Assembly: GCF_004564075.1 (NCBI RefSeq)
Contig: NZ_CP038256.1
Location: 2,480,001 to 2,544,000 of the forward strand
Direction of reading: 5' to 3'
Length of the DNA stretch: 64,000 bases
Origin: Microbacterium sediminis
GTDB taxonomy: Bacteria; Actinomycetota; Actinomycetes; Actinomycetales; Microbacteriaceae
The notes under the pieces were generated by a model. It worked only from the letters and a program-made list of their open reading frames with translations, did no database searches and was not told the DNA's origin. Within the stretch, counting starts at the first letter, position 1, and each line of letters opens with the position of its first letter. Of this stretch, positions 1-9,931 are shown piece by piece. Made by a program: the position numbers and the translations under genes.

Positions 1-2193
1 GGTGGCGAGGAAGGAGACGAGGTTGGCATCCGAGAACGCGATACGCGCGTCGGGCGCCGGGCACGCGACGAACGCGGGCGCGGTGACCTCGCCGGCGAGC
101 TCCTTCGTGGTGGCGCACTGATCGGGACGCAGCACCCGCCCGTCCGGCAGCGCGAGACGCAGGTTCATGGCGGCGAAGTCGTCGTTGTTCTCGTTGACGT
201 CGGCCTCGGGCCACGCCTTGGTGCCGGCGGTGATCGACAGCGTCACCTGCTCACCGGGCACGACGCGCTCGACGGGTACCGTCGCGTCGACCGTCACGAT
301 GCGCGCGTAGTACCCCTCGTCGAAGATCCGCAGCACCTCGTCGCCGAGCTTGACGCCGTTGCGGAAGAACGCGTCGGTGCTGGTCGCCTCGAACGCGAAC
401 ACGGGGCCGGTCTCGAGCGAGCGCACCGGATCGGCCACCGGTGCGCCGTCGATCGTGAGTTCCAGGTCCGCGGCGCCTCCGTCGGCGGTCGCGGAGACGC
501 GGGTCTGGCCCCCGAGCACCTGGCCGTCGGCGAGGTTGATCCGCACCGCATCCGGCTCGTCCTCGACGAGGTCGACGCGCACGGGGCCCAGCGTCGACTC
601 GGTGGCCCCGTCGCTGGCGACGAGCGTGTACTCGATCCAGCGCTTGCCGAACAGGTCGGCCGCGGGCACCGAGTAGTAGTACCGGTTCGCCGCCTCGAAG
701 CGCAGGCTGCGCGTCTGCGTGGCCCCGAGGTTGTCGGTCATGCGCAGCGTCACCGAGCGGACGAGCACGTCGTCGGTCACGTCGAAGCCGAGGTCGAGGT
801 CGGCCGTGTCGGGCACGTCGGAGCCGCCCGTGAGATCGGTGATCACCGGAGCCGATCCGGCGGCGGGCGGCAGCATCAGCGCGGCCGGCACCTGATCGGC
901 GCTCACGGCGCCCGGCGTCGGCGCGGCCAGGCTCATCATCGTCTGCACGGTGCCGTCCGGCGCCTGCGGGCTCCACAGGTACGTGCCGCCGGTCGGGTTC
1001 CAGCCGTACTGGATCGCCGTGGTCGCGGTGGTCTGCGCGTCGGTGAAGTAGTAGGCGCGGCTGATGTCGTGGCCGGTGTTGGTGAGCACCTGGATGCCGC
1101 GCGAGCCGCCGTTGGCGAGGCCGCCGTTGTACATCTCGACGATGTCCTGCCCGAGCACGAGGTCGGAGCCGAATGCCGCGTTGAAGTCGTCGACCGTCAG
1201 CCCCGCCGCGACGACCGTGGGGTTCTTGATCCACAGCACGAGCGTGCCGCCGGCGGCGATCGTGACGTCGGCGGGCTGGGCGGGCCACAGCGTCGAGCTC
1301 GTGGTGACGGGCTCGGTGAGCGCGTTGTCGGTGTAGAGGTACGCCAGCGTGTAGTCGGCGAACGAGATCGGCGCCTCCGAGGCGTTGTACACCTCGATGA
1401 ACTCGTAGCCGTCGGCGCCGTCGACGTTGGTGGTGTCGGGCGCGATCTCGGTGATCTGCAGCAGGGGCGCGCGCAGGTCGGGGTCGGTGGGCAGCGGCTC
1501 GGGCTCGCCCGCCGGCTCGGGGCGCACGAGCTGCTGGGGTGCGACCGCGCCCGGCGTCGGTGCGCCCGCGATCGGATTGACGAGCACGCTGCCGCTCTCG
1601 GGCAGCGTGAAGTGGTCCGAGGCGCCGCGGTTGGTCGCGACGCGGTTGTAGTCCGCGCCCGACACGAGCGTCGTGCCGTCGGCCTCGTAGAGGCGCAGCG
1701 AGCGGCCGCCCTGGTTCGCGAATCCGCCCTGGCCGGTGGCGTGGAAGAGCGGGTAGGTCGAGGCGGCGTCGCCGTAGTGCGCGCGGAACTCCGCCTCGGT
1801 CAGCTGCCACTGCCCGACGGCCGTCTCCCCCGAGACCACTCCGTAGCGCAGCCAGAACACCGCCGTGCCGCCGGCGGGGATCACGGCGTCGGCGAGCGGC
1901 GCGTCCGTGCCCGGCTCCACCACCTCGAGGAAGGCCGCGTTGTTGTACTGCAGCCGGTAGTCGGCGATGTCGATCGGCTCGGCCGTGGTGTTGGTGATCT
2001 CGTAGAACTCGAAGAGGTCCTGGTCGCCGGGGGTGCCGGCGTTGTCCTGCATCACCTCGGTGATCACCAGCGGCGGGATCGGCTCCGCGGCGGCCGCGGC
2101 GGGCGCGGCGATGCCGACGCCCGTGACGGCGATCGCGGCGGCGGCGAGGGAGGCGAGCGCGGCGCGGCGGCGCGCGAAGACGCGGGAAGTCAC
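1..2193 (-). CDS. Secreted lamin-tail-domain protein (3' end outside window)
   Basis: Incomplete: 731 codons are visible from GTG 2193 to the window edge. Residues 1-35 look like an export signal (Arg-rich start, long Ala/Val core, AAPAAAA at the end). Two lamin-tail domains follow, near residues 38-170 and 245-415; each opens with I-T-E, carries an acidic F-E-F/Y-E-F-I-E-V-Y strand, has an A-G-G-T turn and closes with A-P-T-P-G-A-V. From about residue 440 the chain is beta-rich and Ig-like. In this phylum lamin-tail domains usually adorn exported nucleases, phosphoesterases or wall-anchored proteins, so the missing C-terminus decides the role. No convincing Shine-Dalgarno precedes the GTG; the start rests on the signal peptide. 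Confidence 0.75.
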   Translation of the reverse strand, partial: MTSRVFARRRAALASLAAAAIAVTGVGIAAPAAAAAEPIPPLVITEVMQDNAGTPGDQDLFEFYEITNTTAEPIDIADYRLQYNNAAFLEVVEPGTDAPLADAVIPAGGTAVFWLRYGVVSGETAVGQWQLTEAEFRAHYGDAASTYPLFHATGQGGFANQGGRSLRLYEADGTTLVSGADYNRVATNRGASDHFTLPESGSVLVNPIAGAPTPGAVAPQQLVRPEPAGEPEPLPTDPDLRAPLLQITEIAPDTTNVDGADGYEFIEVYNASEAPISFADYTLAYLYTDNALTEPVTTSSTLWPAQPADVTIAAGGTLVLWIKNPTVVAAGLTVDDFNAAFGSDLVLGQDIVEMYNGGLANGGSRGIQVLTNTGHDISRAYYFTDAQTTATTAIQYGWNPTGGTYLWSPQAPDGTVQTMMSLAAPTPGAVSADQVPAALMLPPAAGSAPVITDLTGGSDVPDTADLDLGFDVTDDVLVRSVTLRMTDNLGATQTRSLRFEAANRYYYSVPAADLFGKRWIEYTLVASDGATESTLGPVRVDLVEDEPDAVRINLADGQVLGGQTRVSATADGGAADLELTIDGAPVADPVRSLETGPVFAFEATSTDAFFRNGVKLGDEVLRIFDEGYYARIVTVDATVPVERVVPGEQVTLSITAGTKAWPEADVNENNDDFAAMNLRLALPDGRVLRPDQCATTKELAGEVTAPAFVACPAPDARIAFSDANLVSFLAT

Positions 2194-2285
2194 GAACGAC
2201 GAGCGAATCGCCTCGCGGTGACGGATCGTGGCATGCCGGATGAACGGGCGCTGAATCGCGGGTGTCGATCCGCGCGGGCTGTCAC

Positions 2286-2321
2286 GCCCGGGCCGCCTCC
2301 CGGTGGGACGGCGACCCGGGC
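2286..2321 (-). terminator. Hairpin after the large membrane protein gene
   Basis: Arms GCCCGGG (2286-2292) and CCCGGGC (2315-2321) are perfect inverted repeats just past the stop codon at 2329 of the leftward gene. There is no T-run, as is usual for high-G+C actinobacteria. Confidence 0.45.
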
Positions 2322-2328
2322 GGGGCTG

Positions 2329-4977
2329 CTACCAGCCGTAGGTGACGACGACCTCGCCGTCCGCGAACGCGATCGAGCCGGAGAAGTCGATCTCGACCTC
2401 CTCGGTGACCTCTTCCTCCTCGTCCGAGAGCCAGTCCTGCTCCAGGTACGTCGCGGTGGCGACGCCGCCCTCGGCGATGAACGACGAGCCGTCCTCCGAC
2501 ACGGTGAGCGTCGGGTACGAGGTGATCTCCCACGCGACGGGCGTGTCCGACGGGTAGACGTAGGTGTAGAGCGGGCAGTCGTCCGGTCGGCCGATGCCCT
2601 GGGCCGCGCACTCGTCGAGGAGAGCCGCGACCTGGGCCTCGGCCTCGGTCTCGAGGGCGTCGGTCGGGCGGAAGTCCAGCACGGCATAGCCGGCATCGCC
2701 GCTGGGCTCGCTCGTGGCGAGCAGCGTGGCCGGGTCGGCCGCGAAGAAGTCCGACGCCGCCGGCTCGACCTCGTAGACGCCGGGGTACAGGTACACCGTG
2801 CCGGTGCCGAAGAACTCGTCGTCGATCGGCACCTCGACGCCGCCGATCGTCGCGCCGCCCGTGCCGTCGGTGCCGACCTGGGCCTCCACGACGAGCGGCG
2901 TGGTCACGCGCCAGTTCTCGAGCACGAGCCACTCGTTGCCCGTGCGCTCCACGTCGAGGGAGGCGGTCTGGTCGACGCCGTCGAGGCGGTAGGTGACGGT
3001 GACGCCGCGGACGTCGCCGCTGCCCTCGCCACCCTCCACGCGCACGTCCGAGATCGTCGAGGTCGCCGATCCGAGCACCTCGTCGGTCAGGAACGCGCGA
3101 TCGGCGCTGGGCACGTTCGGATCGACGGCGGCGCCGGCGGCCTCGGCCTGGCCCGCGGCGATGAGCTCGACGTACTCCTGCGCGACCGCCGCGGGACCGC
3201 GGCCGGCGTTGACGATCGAGACCGCGACGGCACCGCCGATCCCGATCACCGCGACCGCGCCGACGCCGATCCCCGTCCACAGCAGCGCCTTCTTCGCGGC
3301 CGGGCTCAGGGGCTTCGGCGGGGCGAGCGGAGCGACCGGCATCGTCGGCGCGGCGCCGACGGGAGCCCCGGCGACGGGCGCGGTCCCGGGCGCGACGGGG
3401 GCGCCCGGCGCGGGGGCACCCGGCGCCGCGGCGGCATACGCCGCGCCGGGGGCAGACGGCCCGGCGGGCGCGACGACCGCGGGGCCGATCAGCCACGCCC
3501 CCGCGGCGCCGCGACCGGCGAGGAGGGCGAGCAGCTGCGGCGACGCGGCGTAGACGAGCGAGGGCAGCACCTGCGCGCCGAGCTCGATCGCGGCGGCCCA
3601 CACGAGCATCACCAGCGGCGTCCACCAGCTCATCGCGATGCCGGCGCTCGCGCCGCCCGAGAGGAACGCCGCGGTCGCCATGCCCGTGCCCGAGAGACCG
3701 AAGAACAGCAGGCCGAACACGACCCACAGGCCGAGGATCACGAGCGGCAGGCGCCACGCGACCGTCAGGTCGAGGCCCGCCGCGCGGCGCGGTCGGCGGG
3801 TGCCGATCCGGACCGCGGCGATCGCGGCCAGGACCACCGCGAGCGCCGTGACCAGCCACAGCCACCACACGTCCACCGTGAAGATCGTGCCGACCTGGCT
3901 CATGCCGCCGATGCCGGCCTCGACGCCGCCGAGCTGGGCGAACACCGCGAGCACGGGTGCCACGTTGAGGCAGAGCACGAGCAGCAGCGGGATCCCCGCG
4001 GCTTGATCGGCGTCCACGAGCAGGACCACGCCGACGATGAGCGACAGCGGCACGAAGACGATCGCGAAGACGGTGACGACCGTGAGCGTCTCGCGCACCA
4101 GCGCCGGCAGCCCGATCAGCACGCGGCGCGCGGCGGCGACGATGCCCTCGCCCGGCGTCGTGCGCGCCCCGAGCGCGCGCCCGGCCGCGCCGGCCGCGGC
4201 GAGCAGGATCGTGCCGAACACGACGACGCGGAAGCTCGCCCCCGTCACCTCGATGGCCGCCCCGCCCGCATCCTGACGCACCGCGAAGATCGCGGCGATC
4301 AGCAGCACGACGAGCGAGGCGATGAGGCCGGACGCGACCGGTGCGAGCAGGCGGTGCACGCGCGCGGACGGCGTGCGACGCTCGCACCGCCACGACCACC
4401 AGAGCGACACCGCCATGACCGCCAGCGTCAGCAGCAGCGGGAACACCCACAGCGAGCTCGAGGCGCCGGCCGAGAAGAACTCGGCGGCACCGCTCACGCG
4501 CATCGAGAGCTCGCCACCGAGGACCAGCCCGGCGCCGATGGCGACGGCCGCGAGGAACGCGCCGATGCCGGACGCCGCCGAGCCCATCGACGCGGAGAGG
4601 TCGGCGAGCAGGCCGATCGCGGCGAGCACGATGACAAGACCCGCGACGACCGTCGCCGCGACGGCGATGCCCGCGGTGGTCAGGGTGTCGACGACGAGGG
4701 CCCTCGGCAGCGCGGGCGCGGCGGCCGGCGTCACCGGCGGCACGTACTGCCACGGTCCGGACGGCTGCGGCGGCGCGGCCTGGGGCGTCGCGGGCGGCAC
4801 CGGCATGGCGGGCGGCCCGGCCGGCGCCGCGAGCGGCACGGGCGGGGCCGGCGGAACGGTCGCGTGGTCGGCCGGCGCGCCGGGGACCGGCGGGCGCGGC
4901 GGGATCGGCGGCACGCTCGCGCCCTGCGGCGCGTCGAGGCCCGGCGTCTGGCCCGCCGGCACGTCGTGGTCGGTCAT
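2329..4977 (-). CDS. Large polytopic membrane protein with Pro-rich N-terminus and extracytoplasmic C-terminal domain
   Basis: 882 residues. ATG 4977 was chosen because GGGGGG lies about 9 bases upstream; the frame stays open further upstream but without such a site. Residues 1-85 are Pro/Ala-rich and probably cytoplasmic. About ten hydrophobic segments follow up to residue ~520, then an Ala/Pro/Gly linker, one more membrane segment near 560-585 (WTGIGVGAVAVIGIGGAV) and a soluble C-terminal region of about 300 residues rich in Asp/Glu, ending VVVTYGW. The last part looks like two repeated beta-rich modules, possibly outside the cell. I do not recognise a catalytic motif. It is divergent from lhr across a 208-base gap that must hold both promoters. 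Confidence 0.7.
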   Translation of the reverse strand: MTDHDVPAGQTPGLDAPQGASVPPIPPRPPVPGAPADHATVPPAPPVPLAAPAGPPAMPVPPATPQAAPPQPSGPWQYVPPVTPAAAPALPRALVVDTLTTAGIAVAATVVAGLVIVLAAIGLLADLSASMGSAASGIGAFLAAVAIGAGLVLGGELSMRVSGAAEFFSAGASSSLWVFPLLLTLAVMAVSLWWSWRCERRTPSARVHRLLAPVASGLIASLVVLLIAAIFAVRQDAGGAAIEVTGASFRVVVFGTILLAAAGAAGRALGARTTPGEGIVAAARRVLIGLPALVRETLTVVTVFAIVFVPLSLIVGVVLLVDADQAAGIPLLLVLCLNVAPVLAVFAQLGGVEAGIGGMSQVGTIFTVDVWWLWLVTALAVVLAAIAAVRIGTRRPRRAAGLDLTVAWRLPLVILGLWVVFGLLFFGLSGTGMATAAFLSGGASAGIAMSWWTPLVMLVWAAAIELGAQVLPSLVYAASPQLLALLAGRGAAGAWLIGPAVVAPAGPSAPGAAYAAAAPGAPAPGAPVAPGTAPVAGAPVGAAPTMPVAPLAPPKPLSPAAKKALLWTGIGVGAVAVIGIGGAVAVSIVNAGRGPAAVAQEYVELIAAGQAEAAGAAVDPNVPSADRAFLTDEVLGSATSTISDVRVEGGEGSGDVRGVTVTYRLDGVDQTASLDVERTGNEWLVLENWRVTTPLVVEAQVGTDGTGGATIGGVEVPIDDEFFGTGTVYLYPGVYEVEPAASDFFAADPATLLATSEPSGDAGYAVLDFRPTDALETEAEAQVAALLDECAAQGIGRPDDCPLYTYVYPSDTPVAWEITSYPTLTVSEDGSSFIAEGGVATATYLEQDWLSDEEEEVTEEVEIDFSGSIAFADGEVVVTYGW

Positions 4978-5185
4978 TCGGATAGCCCCCCGGAAGTGAG
5001 AACGGCCGCTCGGCGGCGCACGGTGTCGGCGGGAGGCCGATGCGGCGGACGCGGCCGCACGATCGGCGCTTCTCGCCACTGGGAAGCTATCGGCCCGCTC
5101 GGGTGGCCCGTAAGCGCTGGCGCCCGCCGCTGCCCGGGGAACGCGGCGCCGCCCGAATGTCGGCGATCGGCGGCAGGATGGACGA

Positions 5186-8100
5186 ATGGACGTGCTCGAT
5201 CGATTCGGCGAGGCGACGCGGGAGTGGTTCCGCGGCGCGTTCCCCGCACCGACCGACGCGCAGCGGGGCGCGTGGGACGCGATCTCGAGCGGGCGTCACG
5301 CGCTCGTCGTTGCGCCGACCGGATCGGGCAAGACGCTCTCGGCATTCCTGTGGGCCATCGATCGCGTCTTCCGCGAGCCGGCGCCCGAGAAGCGGACGTC
5401 GCGCATCCTCTACGTCTCGCCGCTGAAGGCGCTCGGCGTCGACGTCGAGCGCAACCTGCGATCGCCGCTCGTCGGCATCTCGCAGGCGGCGCGCCGGCTC
5501 GGGATCGACGTGCCCAGCGTGTCGGTCGGCGTGCGCTCGGGCGACACCCCGTCGTCGGAGCGGCAGAAGCTCGTGCGCACCCCGCCCGACATCCTCATCA
5601 CCACGCCCGAGTCGCTCTACCTCATGCTCACGAGCCAGGCCCGCGAGACCCTGCGCGGCGTGCACACGGTGATCATCGACGAGGTGCACGCGGTCGCGGC
5701 CACGAAGCGCGGCGCGCACCTGGCCGTCTCGCTCGAGCGGCTCGACGACCTGCTCGAGACGCCGGCCCAGCGGATCGGGCTCTCGGCGACCGTGCGCCCG
5801 ATCGACGAGGTGGCGCGATTCCTCGGCGGCGCGGCGCCGGTCGACATCGTCGCCCCGCGCGCGTCGAAGACCTTCGACCTCACGGTCACGGTGCCCGTCG
5901 ACGACATGCAGAACCCGCCGCCGGCCGCCGGCGCCGCCCCGGCCCCCGACGACGGCGAGGAGGAGTGGTTCCGTCCTCCCGAGTCGACCGAGATGACCGG
6001 ATCGATCTGGCCGCACGTGGAGGAGGCGATCGTCGATCGCATCCTGCAGCACCGGTCCACGATCGTCTTCGCCAACTCGCGCCGCCTCGCCGAGCGGCTC
6101 ACGGGCCGGCTGAACGAGATCTACGCCGAGCGGCTGGGCCTCGAGGTGCCGGCGCCGTCCGTCCCCGCCGCGATGATGGCGCAGGCCGGATCGGTCGCGG
6201 GCGCCGACCCGGTGCTCGCGAAGGCGCATCACGGCTCGGTGTCGAAGGAGCAGCGCGCGGTCGTGGAGGAGGAGCTCAAGTCGGGCGCGCTGCGCTGCGT
6301 CGTGGCGACGAGCAGCCTCGAGCTCGGCATCGACATGGGCGCCGTCGACCTGGTCATCCAGGTGGAGGCCCCGCCGAGCGCGGCCAGCGGCCTGCAGCGC
6401 GTCGGACGCGCGGGCCACCAGGTGGGCGAGATCAGCCGCGCCGCGCTGTTCCCCAAGCACCGCGCCGACGTGCTGCACACCGCGATCGTCACGGAGCGCA
6501 TGCTGTCGGGGCGGATCGAGGCGATCTCCATCCCGCAGAACTCGCTCGACATCCTCGCGCAGCACACCGTCGCCGCGACCGCCCTGGGGCCGATCGAGGT
6601 CGAGGCGTGGTTCGAGTCGGTGCGCCGCGCCGCGCCGTTTCGCACCCTGCCCCGCAGCGCGTTCGAGGCGACGCTCGATCTGCTCGCCGGCCGATACCCG
6701 TCCGACGAGTTCGCCGAGCTGCGCCCGCGCCTCGTGTGGGATCGCGACGCCGGCACGATCGAGGGCCGCCCCGGATCCCAGCGCCTCGCCGTGACGAGCG
6801 GCGGCACGATCCCCGACCGCGGGCTGTTCGGGGTGTTCGTCGCGGGCGAGACCCGCAACGCGCGGGTCGGCGAGCTCGACGAGGAGATGGTCTACGAGTC
6901 GCGCGTGAACGACGTGTTCACGCTCGGCACCACCAGCTGGCGCATCGTCGAGATCACCCACGACCGCGTCAACGTCGTGCCCGCCTTTGGGCAGCCGGGC
7001 AAGGTCCCGTTCTGGCACGGCGACGGGCTCGGCCGGCCCGCTGAGCTCGGCGAGGCGCTCGGGGCGATGGCGCGGGAGCTGTCGTCGTCGCCGCGCGAGA
7101 AGGCCGTCGAGCGGCTCGCGGAGGCGGGGCTCGACGAGCGCGCGATCGACAACCTGCTCACGTACCTCGCCGAGCAGAAGGAGGCGACGGGATCGATCCC
7201 CACCGATCGCACCCTCACCGTCGAACGCGGCCGCGACGAGGTGGGCGACTGGCGGCTCATCCTGCATTCCCCGTACGGCATGCACGTGCACGCGCCGTGG
7301 GCGCTGGCCGTGAACGCGCGCATCCGCGAGCGCCTCGGCGTGGACGGATCGGCGGTCGCGAGCGACGACGGCATCATCGCGCGCATCCCCGACGCCGAGT
7401 CCGATCCGCCGGGCGCCGAGCTGTTCGTCTTCGAGCCCGAGGAGCTCGAGCAGATCGTGACCGACGAGGTGGGCGGATCGGCGCTGTTCGCCTCGCGGTT
7501 CCGCGAGTGCGCGGCCCGCGCGCTGCTCATGCCGCGCATGAACCCGGGCCGCCGCCAGCCGCTGTGGCAGCAGCGGCAGCGATCGGCGGCGCTGCTGGAG
7601 GTGGCGCGCAACCACCCGACGTTCCCGATCATCCTCGAGACGCTGCGCGAGGTGCTGCAGGACGTGTACGACCTGCCGGCCCTCACGCGCCTCGCCCGCG
7701 GGATCCAGGAGCGGCGGATCCGGCTCGTCGAGACCGAGACCCCCAGCCCCTCCCCCTACGCGCGCGATCTGCTGTTCGGGTATGTCGGCGCGTTCATGTA
7801 CGAGGGCGACTCGCCGCTCGCCGAGCGCCGCGCGGCCGCCCTGTCGGTCGATCCGGCGCTGCTGAGCGAGCTGCTCGGCCGCGTCGAGATGCGCGAGCTG
7901 CTCGACCCCGACGTCATCGCCCAGTACGAGGCCGAGCAGCAGCGCCTCGCGCCCGACCGCCGCGCCCGCGGCGTCGAGGGCGTCGCGGATCTGCTCCGCG
8001 TCCTCGGCCCCCTGTCGGCCGAGGAGGTCGCCGCCCGCCTGGAGCCCGATGAGTCTTCGCCCGATCGGTTGCTGAACGAGGCGAGCGGAGCGAGCGCAGC

Positions 8101-9931
8101 TGAAGCGACCACCGCGACCGCGTCGCTCGATGATCCCCCCACGGCTCGTCGAGCGAGCGAAGCGAGCCGAGACGGGTCGAGCGAGCGCAGCGAGTCGAGA
8201 CCGACGCCGCAACATGCCACCGCCGCCGCGTCCCACCTCGACGCCCTCGTCGCCGCCCGCCGCGCGATCCCCGTGACCATCGCGGGCGCCGAGCGGTTCG
8301 CCGCGATCGAGGACGCCGGCCGGCTGCGCGACGCGCTGGGGATCCCGCTGCCCGTCGGCGTGCCGGTCGCCTTCCTCGAGCCCGTGGCCGATCCGCTGGG
8401 CGATCTCGTCTCGCGCTTCGCCCGCACGCACGGTCCGTTCACGACCGACGCGGTCGCCGCCCGTCTCGGCATCGGCACCGCGGTGGCCCGGCACACGCTG
8501 CAGCGGCTGGAGCAGCAGGGGCGCGTGGCCAGCGGCTTCTTCCTGCCCGAGGGTCAGGGGGCGCTCGACGAGTCGGAGTGGTGCGACGCCGAGGCGCTGC
8601 GCCGCATCCGCATGCGCTCCCTCGCCGCCCTGCGCGGCAGCGTCGAGCCGGTCTCGCCCGAGGCGTACGCGCGGTTCCTGCCCGACTGGCAGCACCTGAA
8701 CCGCCCCCTCGAGAGCATCGACGGCGTCCTCGCCGCGATCGAGCAGCTGGCCGGCGTGCCGATCCCGGCGAGCGCATGGGAGTCGCTCGTGCTGCCCTCG
8801 CGCGTGCGGGACTACACGCCCGCGCTTCTGGACGAGCTCACCGCGACCGGCGAGGTGGTCTGGTCGGGGCACGGATCGCTCCCCGGGCGCGACGGGTGGA
8901 TCGCCCTGCACCCCTCCGACGCGGCGGCGATCACCCTCCCGGAGCCGGAGGGCGAGGTCGATCCCGAGTCGATCGAGGGCCGCCTGCTCGGCATCCTGTC
9001 GTTCGGCGGCGCGTACTTCGCGGCGCAGCTGGCCGAGATGGTCCGCGCGCGCATGCCCGACGCCGAGGCGGCGCTCGTGTCCGAGACGGCCGTGGTCGAC
9101 GCCCTGTGGGGCCTCGTGTGGGCGGGGCGCGTGACGAACGACACGTTCTCGCCCGTGCGCACGCTCCTGGGCGGGGGCAGCCAGGCGCACCGCACCCAGC
9201 GCCGCACCCCGCGCAGCCGGCTGTACCGCGGCGCGGCCGCCCGTCCGCAGGCGCCGCGGCCGCTCGTGGGCGGCCGCTGGTCGGCGCTGCCCGCCCGCGA
9301 GCCGGAGGCGACCGTTCGCGCGGCCGCCACGGCCTCGATCCTGCTCGACCGGCACGGCGTGGTCACGCGCGGCGCGGTGCAGAACGAGGGCGTGCCGGGC
9401 GGCTTCGCGCAGGCGTACCGCACGCTCGCGGGGCTCGAGCAGGCCGGCCACTGCCGCCGCGGCTACCTCATCGAGAAGCTCGGCGCGGCCCAGTTCGCGA
9501 CCTCGCCCACGATCGACCGCCTGCGCACGTTCGCCGGGCTCCCCGATCCCGCGCCGCTGCGGGCGATCACGCTCGCGGCCACCGATCCTGCCAACCCCTA
9601 CGGCGCCGCGCTGCCGTGGCCGGCGCTCGAGGGCGTGCGGCACCGCCCGGGGCGCAAGGCCGGCGGCCTCGTCGTGCTCGTCGACGGCGCGCTCGTGCTC
9701 TACCTGGAGCGCGGCGGACGCACGGCCCTCGTGTTCACCGACGACGAGGCGATCATCGCGGCGGCCTGCGCGGATCTGGCCGCCACCGCCCGCGCCCGCC
9801 GGCTCGAGACCCTCACGGTCGAGCAGGCCAACGGGGAGTTCGTCTACACCGCGCCGCTCGGCCGTGCCCTGCGGGCCGCGGGCTTCGTCGAGTCGACGCG
9901 CGGCCTGACGCTGAGGCGCGAGCGTGCCTGA
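5186..9931 (+). CDS. lhr: ATP-dependent DNA helicase Lhr (Lhr-Core plus C-terminal extension)
   Basis: 1581 residues, the usual size of actinobacterial full-length Lhr. Superfamily 2 helicase motifs are visible: Walker A APTGSGKT (residues ~43-50), motif II D-E-V-H (~residue 165), SAT-type motif III (GLSATVRP), and motif VI region SGLQRVGRAGHQ. The family unwinds 3'-tailed and RNA:DNA duplexes and acts in mutagen-damage repair; M. tuberculosis and M. smegmatis Lhr are the best-studied relatives. The last four bases overlap nei2, so a helicase and a glycosylase are translationally coupled. Odd: residues ~965-1015 are a low-complexity Ser/Glu/Arg/Ala tract encoded by a dispersed intergenic-type repeat (see 8070-8202) with no counterpart expected in the fold. 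Confidence 0.93.
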   Translation: MDVLDRFGEATREWFRGAFPAPTDAQRGAWDAISSGRHALVVAPTGSGKTLSAFLWAIDRVFREPAPEKRTSRILYVSPLKALGVDVERNLRSPLVGISQAARRLGIDVPSVSVGVRSGDTPSSERQKLVRTPPDILITTPESLYLMLTSQARETLRGVHTVIIDEVHAVAATKRGAHLAVSLERLDDLLETPAQRIGLSATVRPIDEVARFLGGAAPVDIVAPRASKTFDLTVTVPVDDMQNPPPAAGAAPAPDDGEEEWFRPPESTEMTGSIWPHVEEAIVDRILQHRSTIVFANSRRLAERLTGRLNEIYAERLGLEVPAPSVPAAMMAQAGSVAGADPVLAKAHHGSVSKEQRAVVEEELKSGALRCVVATSSLELGIDMGAVDLVIQVEAPPSAASGLQRVGRAGHQVGEISRAALFPKHRADVLHTAIVTERMLSGRIEAISIPQNSLDILAQHTVAATALGPIEVEAWFESVRRAAPFRTLPRSAFEATLDLLAGRYPSDEFAELRPRLVWDRDAGTIEGRPGSQRLAVTSGGTIPDRGLFGVFVAGETRNARVGELDEEMVYESRVNDVFTLGTTSWRIVEITHDRVNVVPAFGQPGKVPFWHGDGLGRPAELGEALGAMARELSSSPREKAVERLAEAGLDERAIDNLLTYLAEQKEATGSIPTDRTLTVERGRDEVGDWRLILHSPYGMHVHAPWALAVNARIRERLGVDGSAVASDDGIIARIPDAESDPPGAELFVFEPEELEQIVTDEVGGSALFASRFRECAARALLMPRMNPGRRQPLWQQRQRSAALLEVARNHPTFPIILETLREVLQDVYDLPALTRLARGIQERRIRLVETETPSPSPYARDLLFGYVGAFMYEGDSPLAERRAAALSVDPALLSELLGRVEMRELLDPDVIAQYEAEQQRLAPDRRARGVEGVADLLRVLGPLSAEEVAARLEPDESSPDRLLNEASGASAAEATTATASLDDPPTARRASEASRDGSSERSESRPTPQHATAAASHLDALVAARRAIPVTIAGAERFAAIEDAGRLRDALGIPLPVGVPVAFLEPVADPLGDLVSRFARTHGPFTTDAVAARLGIGTAVARHTLQRLEQQGRVASGFFLPEGQGALDESEWCDAEALRRIRMRSLAALRGSVEPVSPEAYARFLPDWQHLNRPLESIDGVLAAIEQLAGVPIPASAWESLVLPSRVRDYTPALLDELTATGEVVWSGHGSLPGRDGWIALHPSDAAAITLPEPEGEVDPESIEGRLLGILSFGGAYFAAQLAEMVRARMPDAEAALVSETAVVDALWGLVWAGRVTNDTFSPVRTLLGGGSQAHRTQRRTPRSRLYRGAAARPQAPRPLVGGRWSALPAREPEATVRAAATASILLDRHGVVTRGAVQNEGVPGGFAQAYRTLAGLEQAGHCRRGYLIEKLGAAQFATSPTIDRLRTFAGLPDPAPLRAITLAATDPANPYGAALPWPALEGVRHRPGRKAGGLVVLVDGALVLYLERGGRTALVFTDDEAIIAAACADLAATARARRLETLTVEQANGEFVYTAPLGRALRAAGFVESTRGLTLRRERA
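8070..8202 (+). repeat. Dispersed GAGCGAGCGAAGCGAG-type repeat lying in frame inside lhr
   Basis: The segment reads as overlapping GAGCGA-type units and contains GAGACGGGTCGAGCGAGCGC at 8169-8188. Related sequence occurs in intergenic DNA at 26228-26303 and, inverted, at 60999-61078, each with the shared block GAGACGGGTCGAGCG. Here it adds about 45 residues without breaking the reading frame. Confidence 0.7.

Noticed and set aside
1069..7044. A continuous rightward open frame of nearly 2000 codons antisense to the lamin-tail and membrane protein genes
   Set aside because: Arg/Gly/Asp/His-rich composition typical of the antisense or shifted frame of high-G+C genes; it also runs into lhr in a wrong frame. 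The genes on the other frames have recognisable domains.
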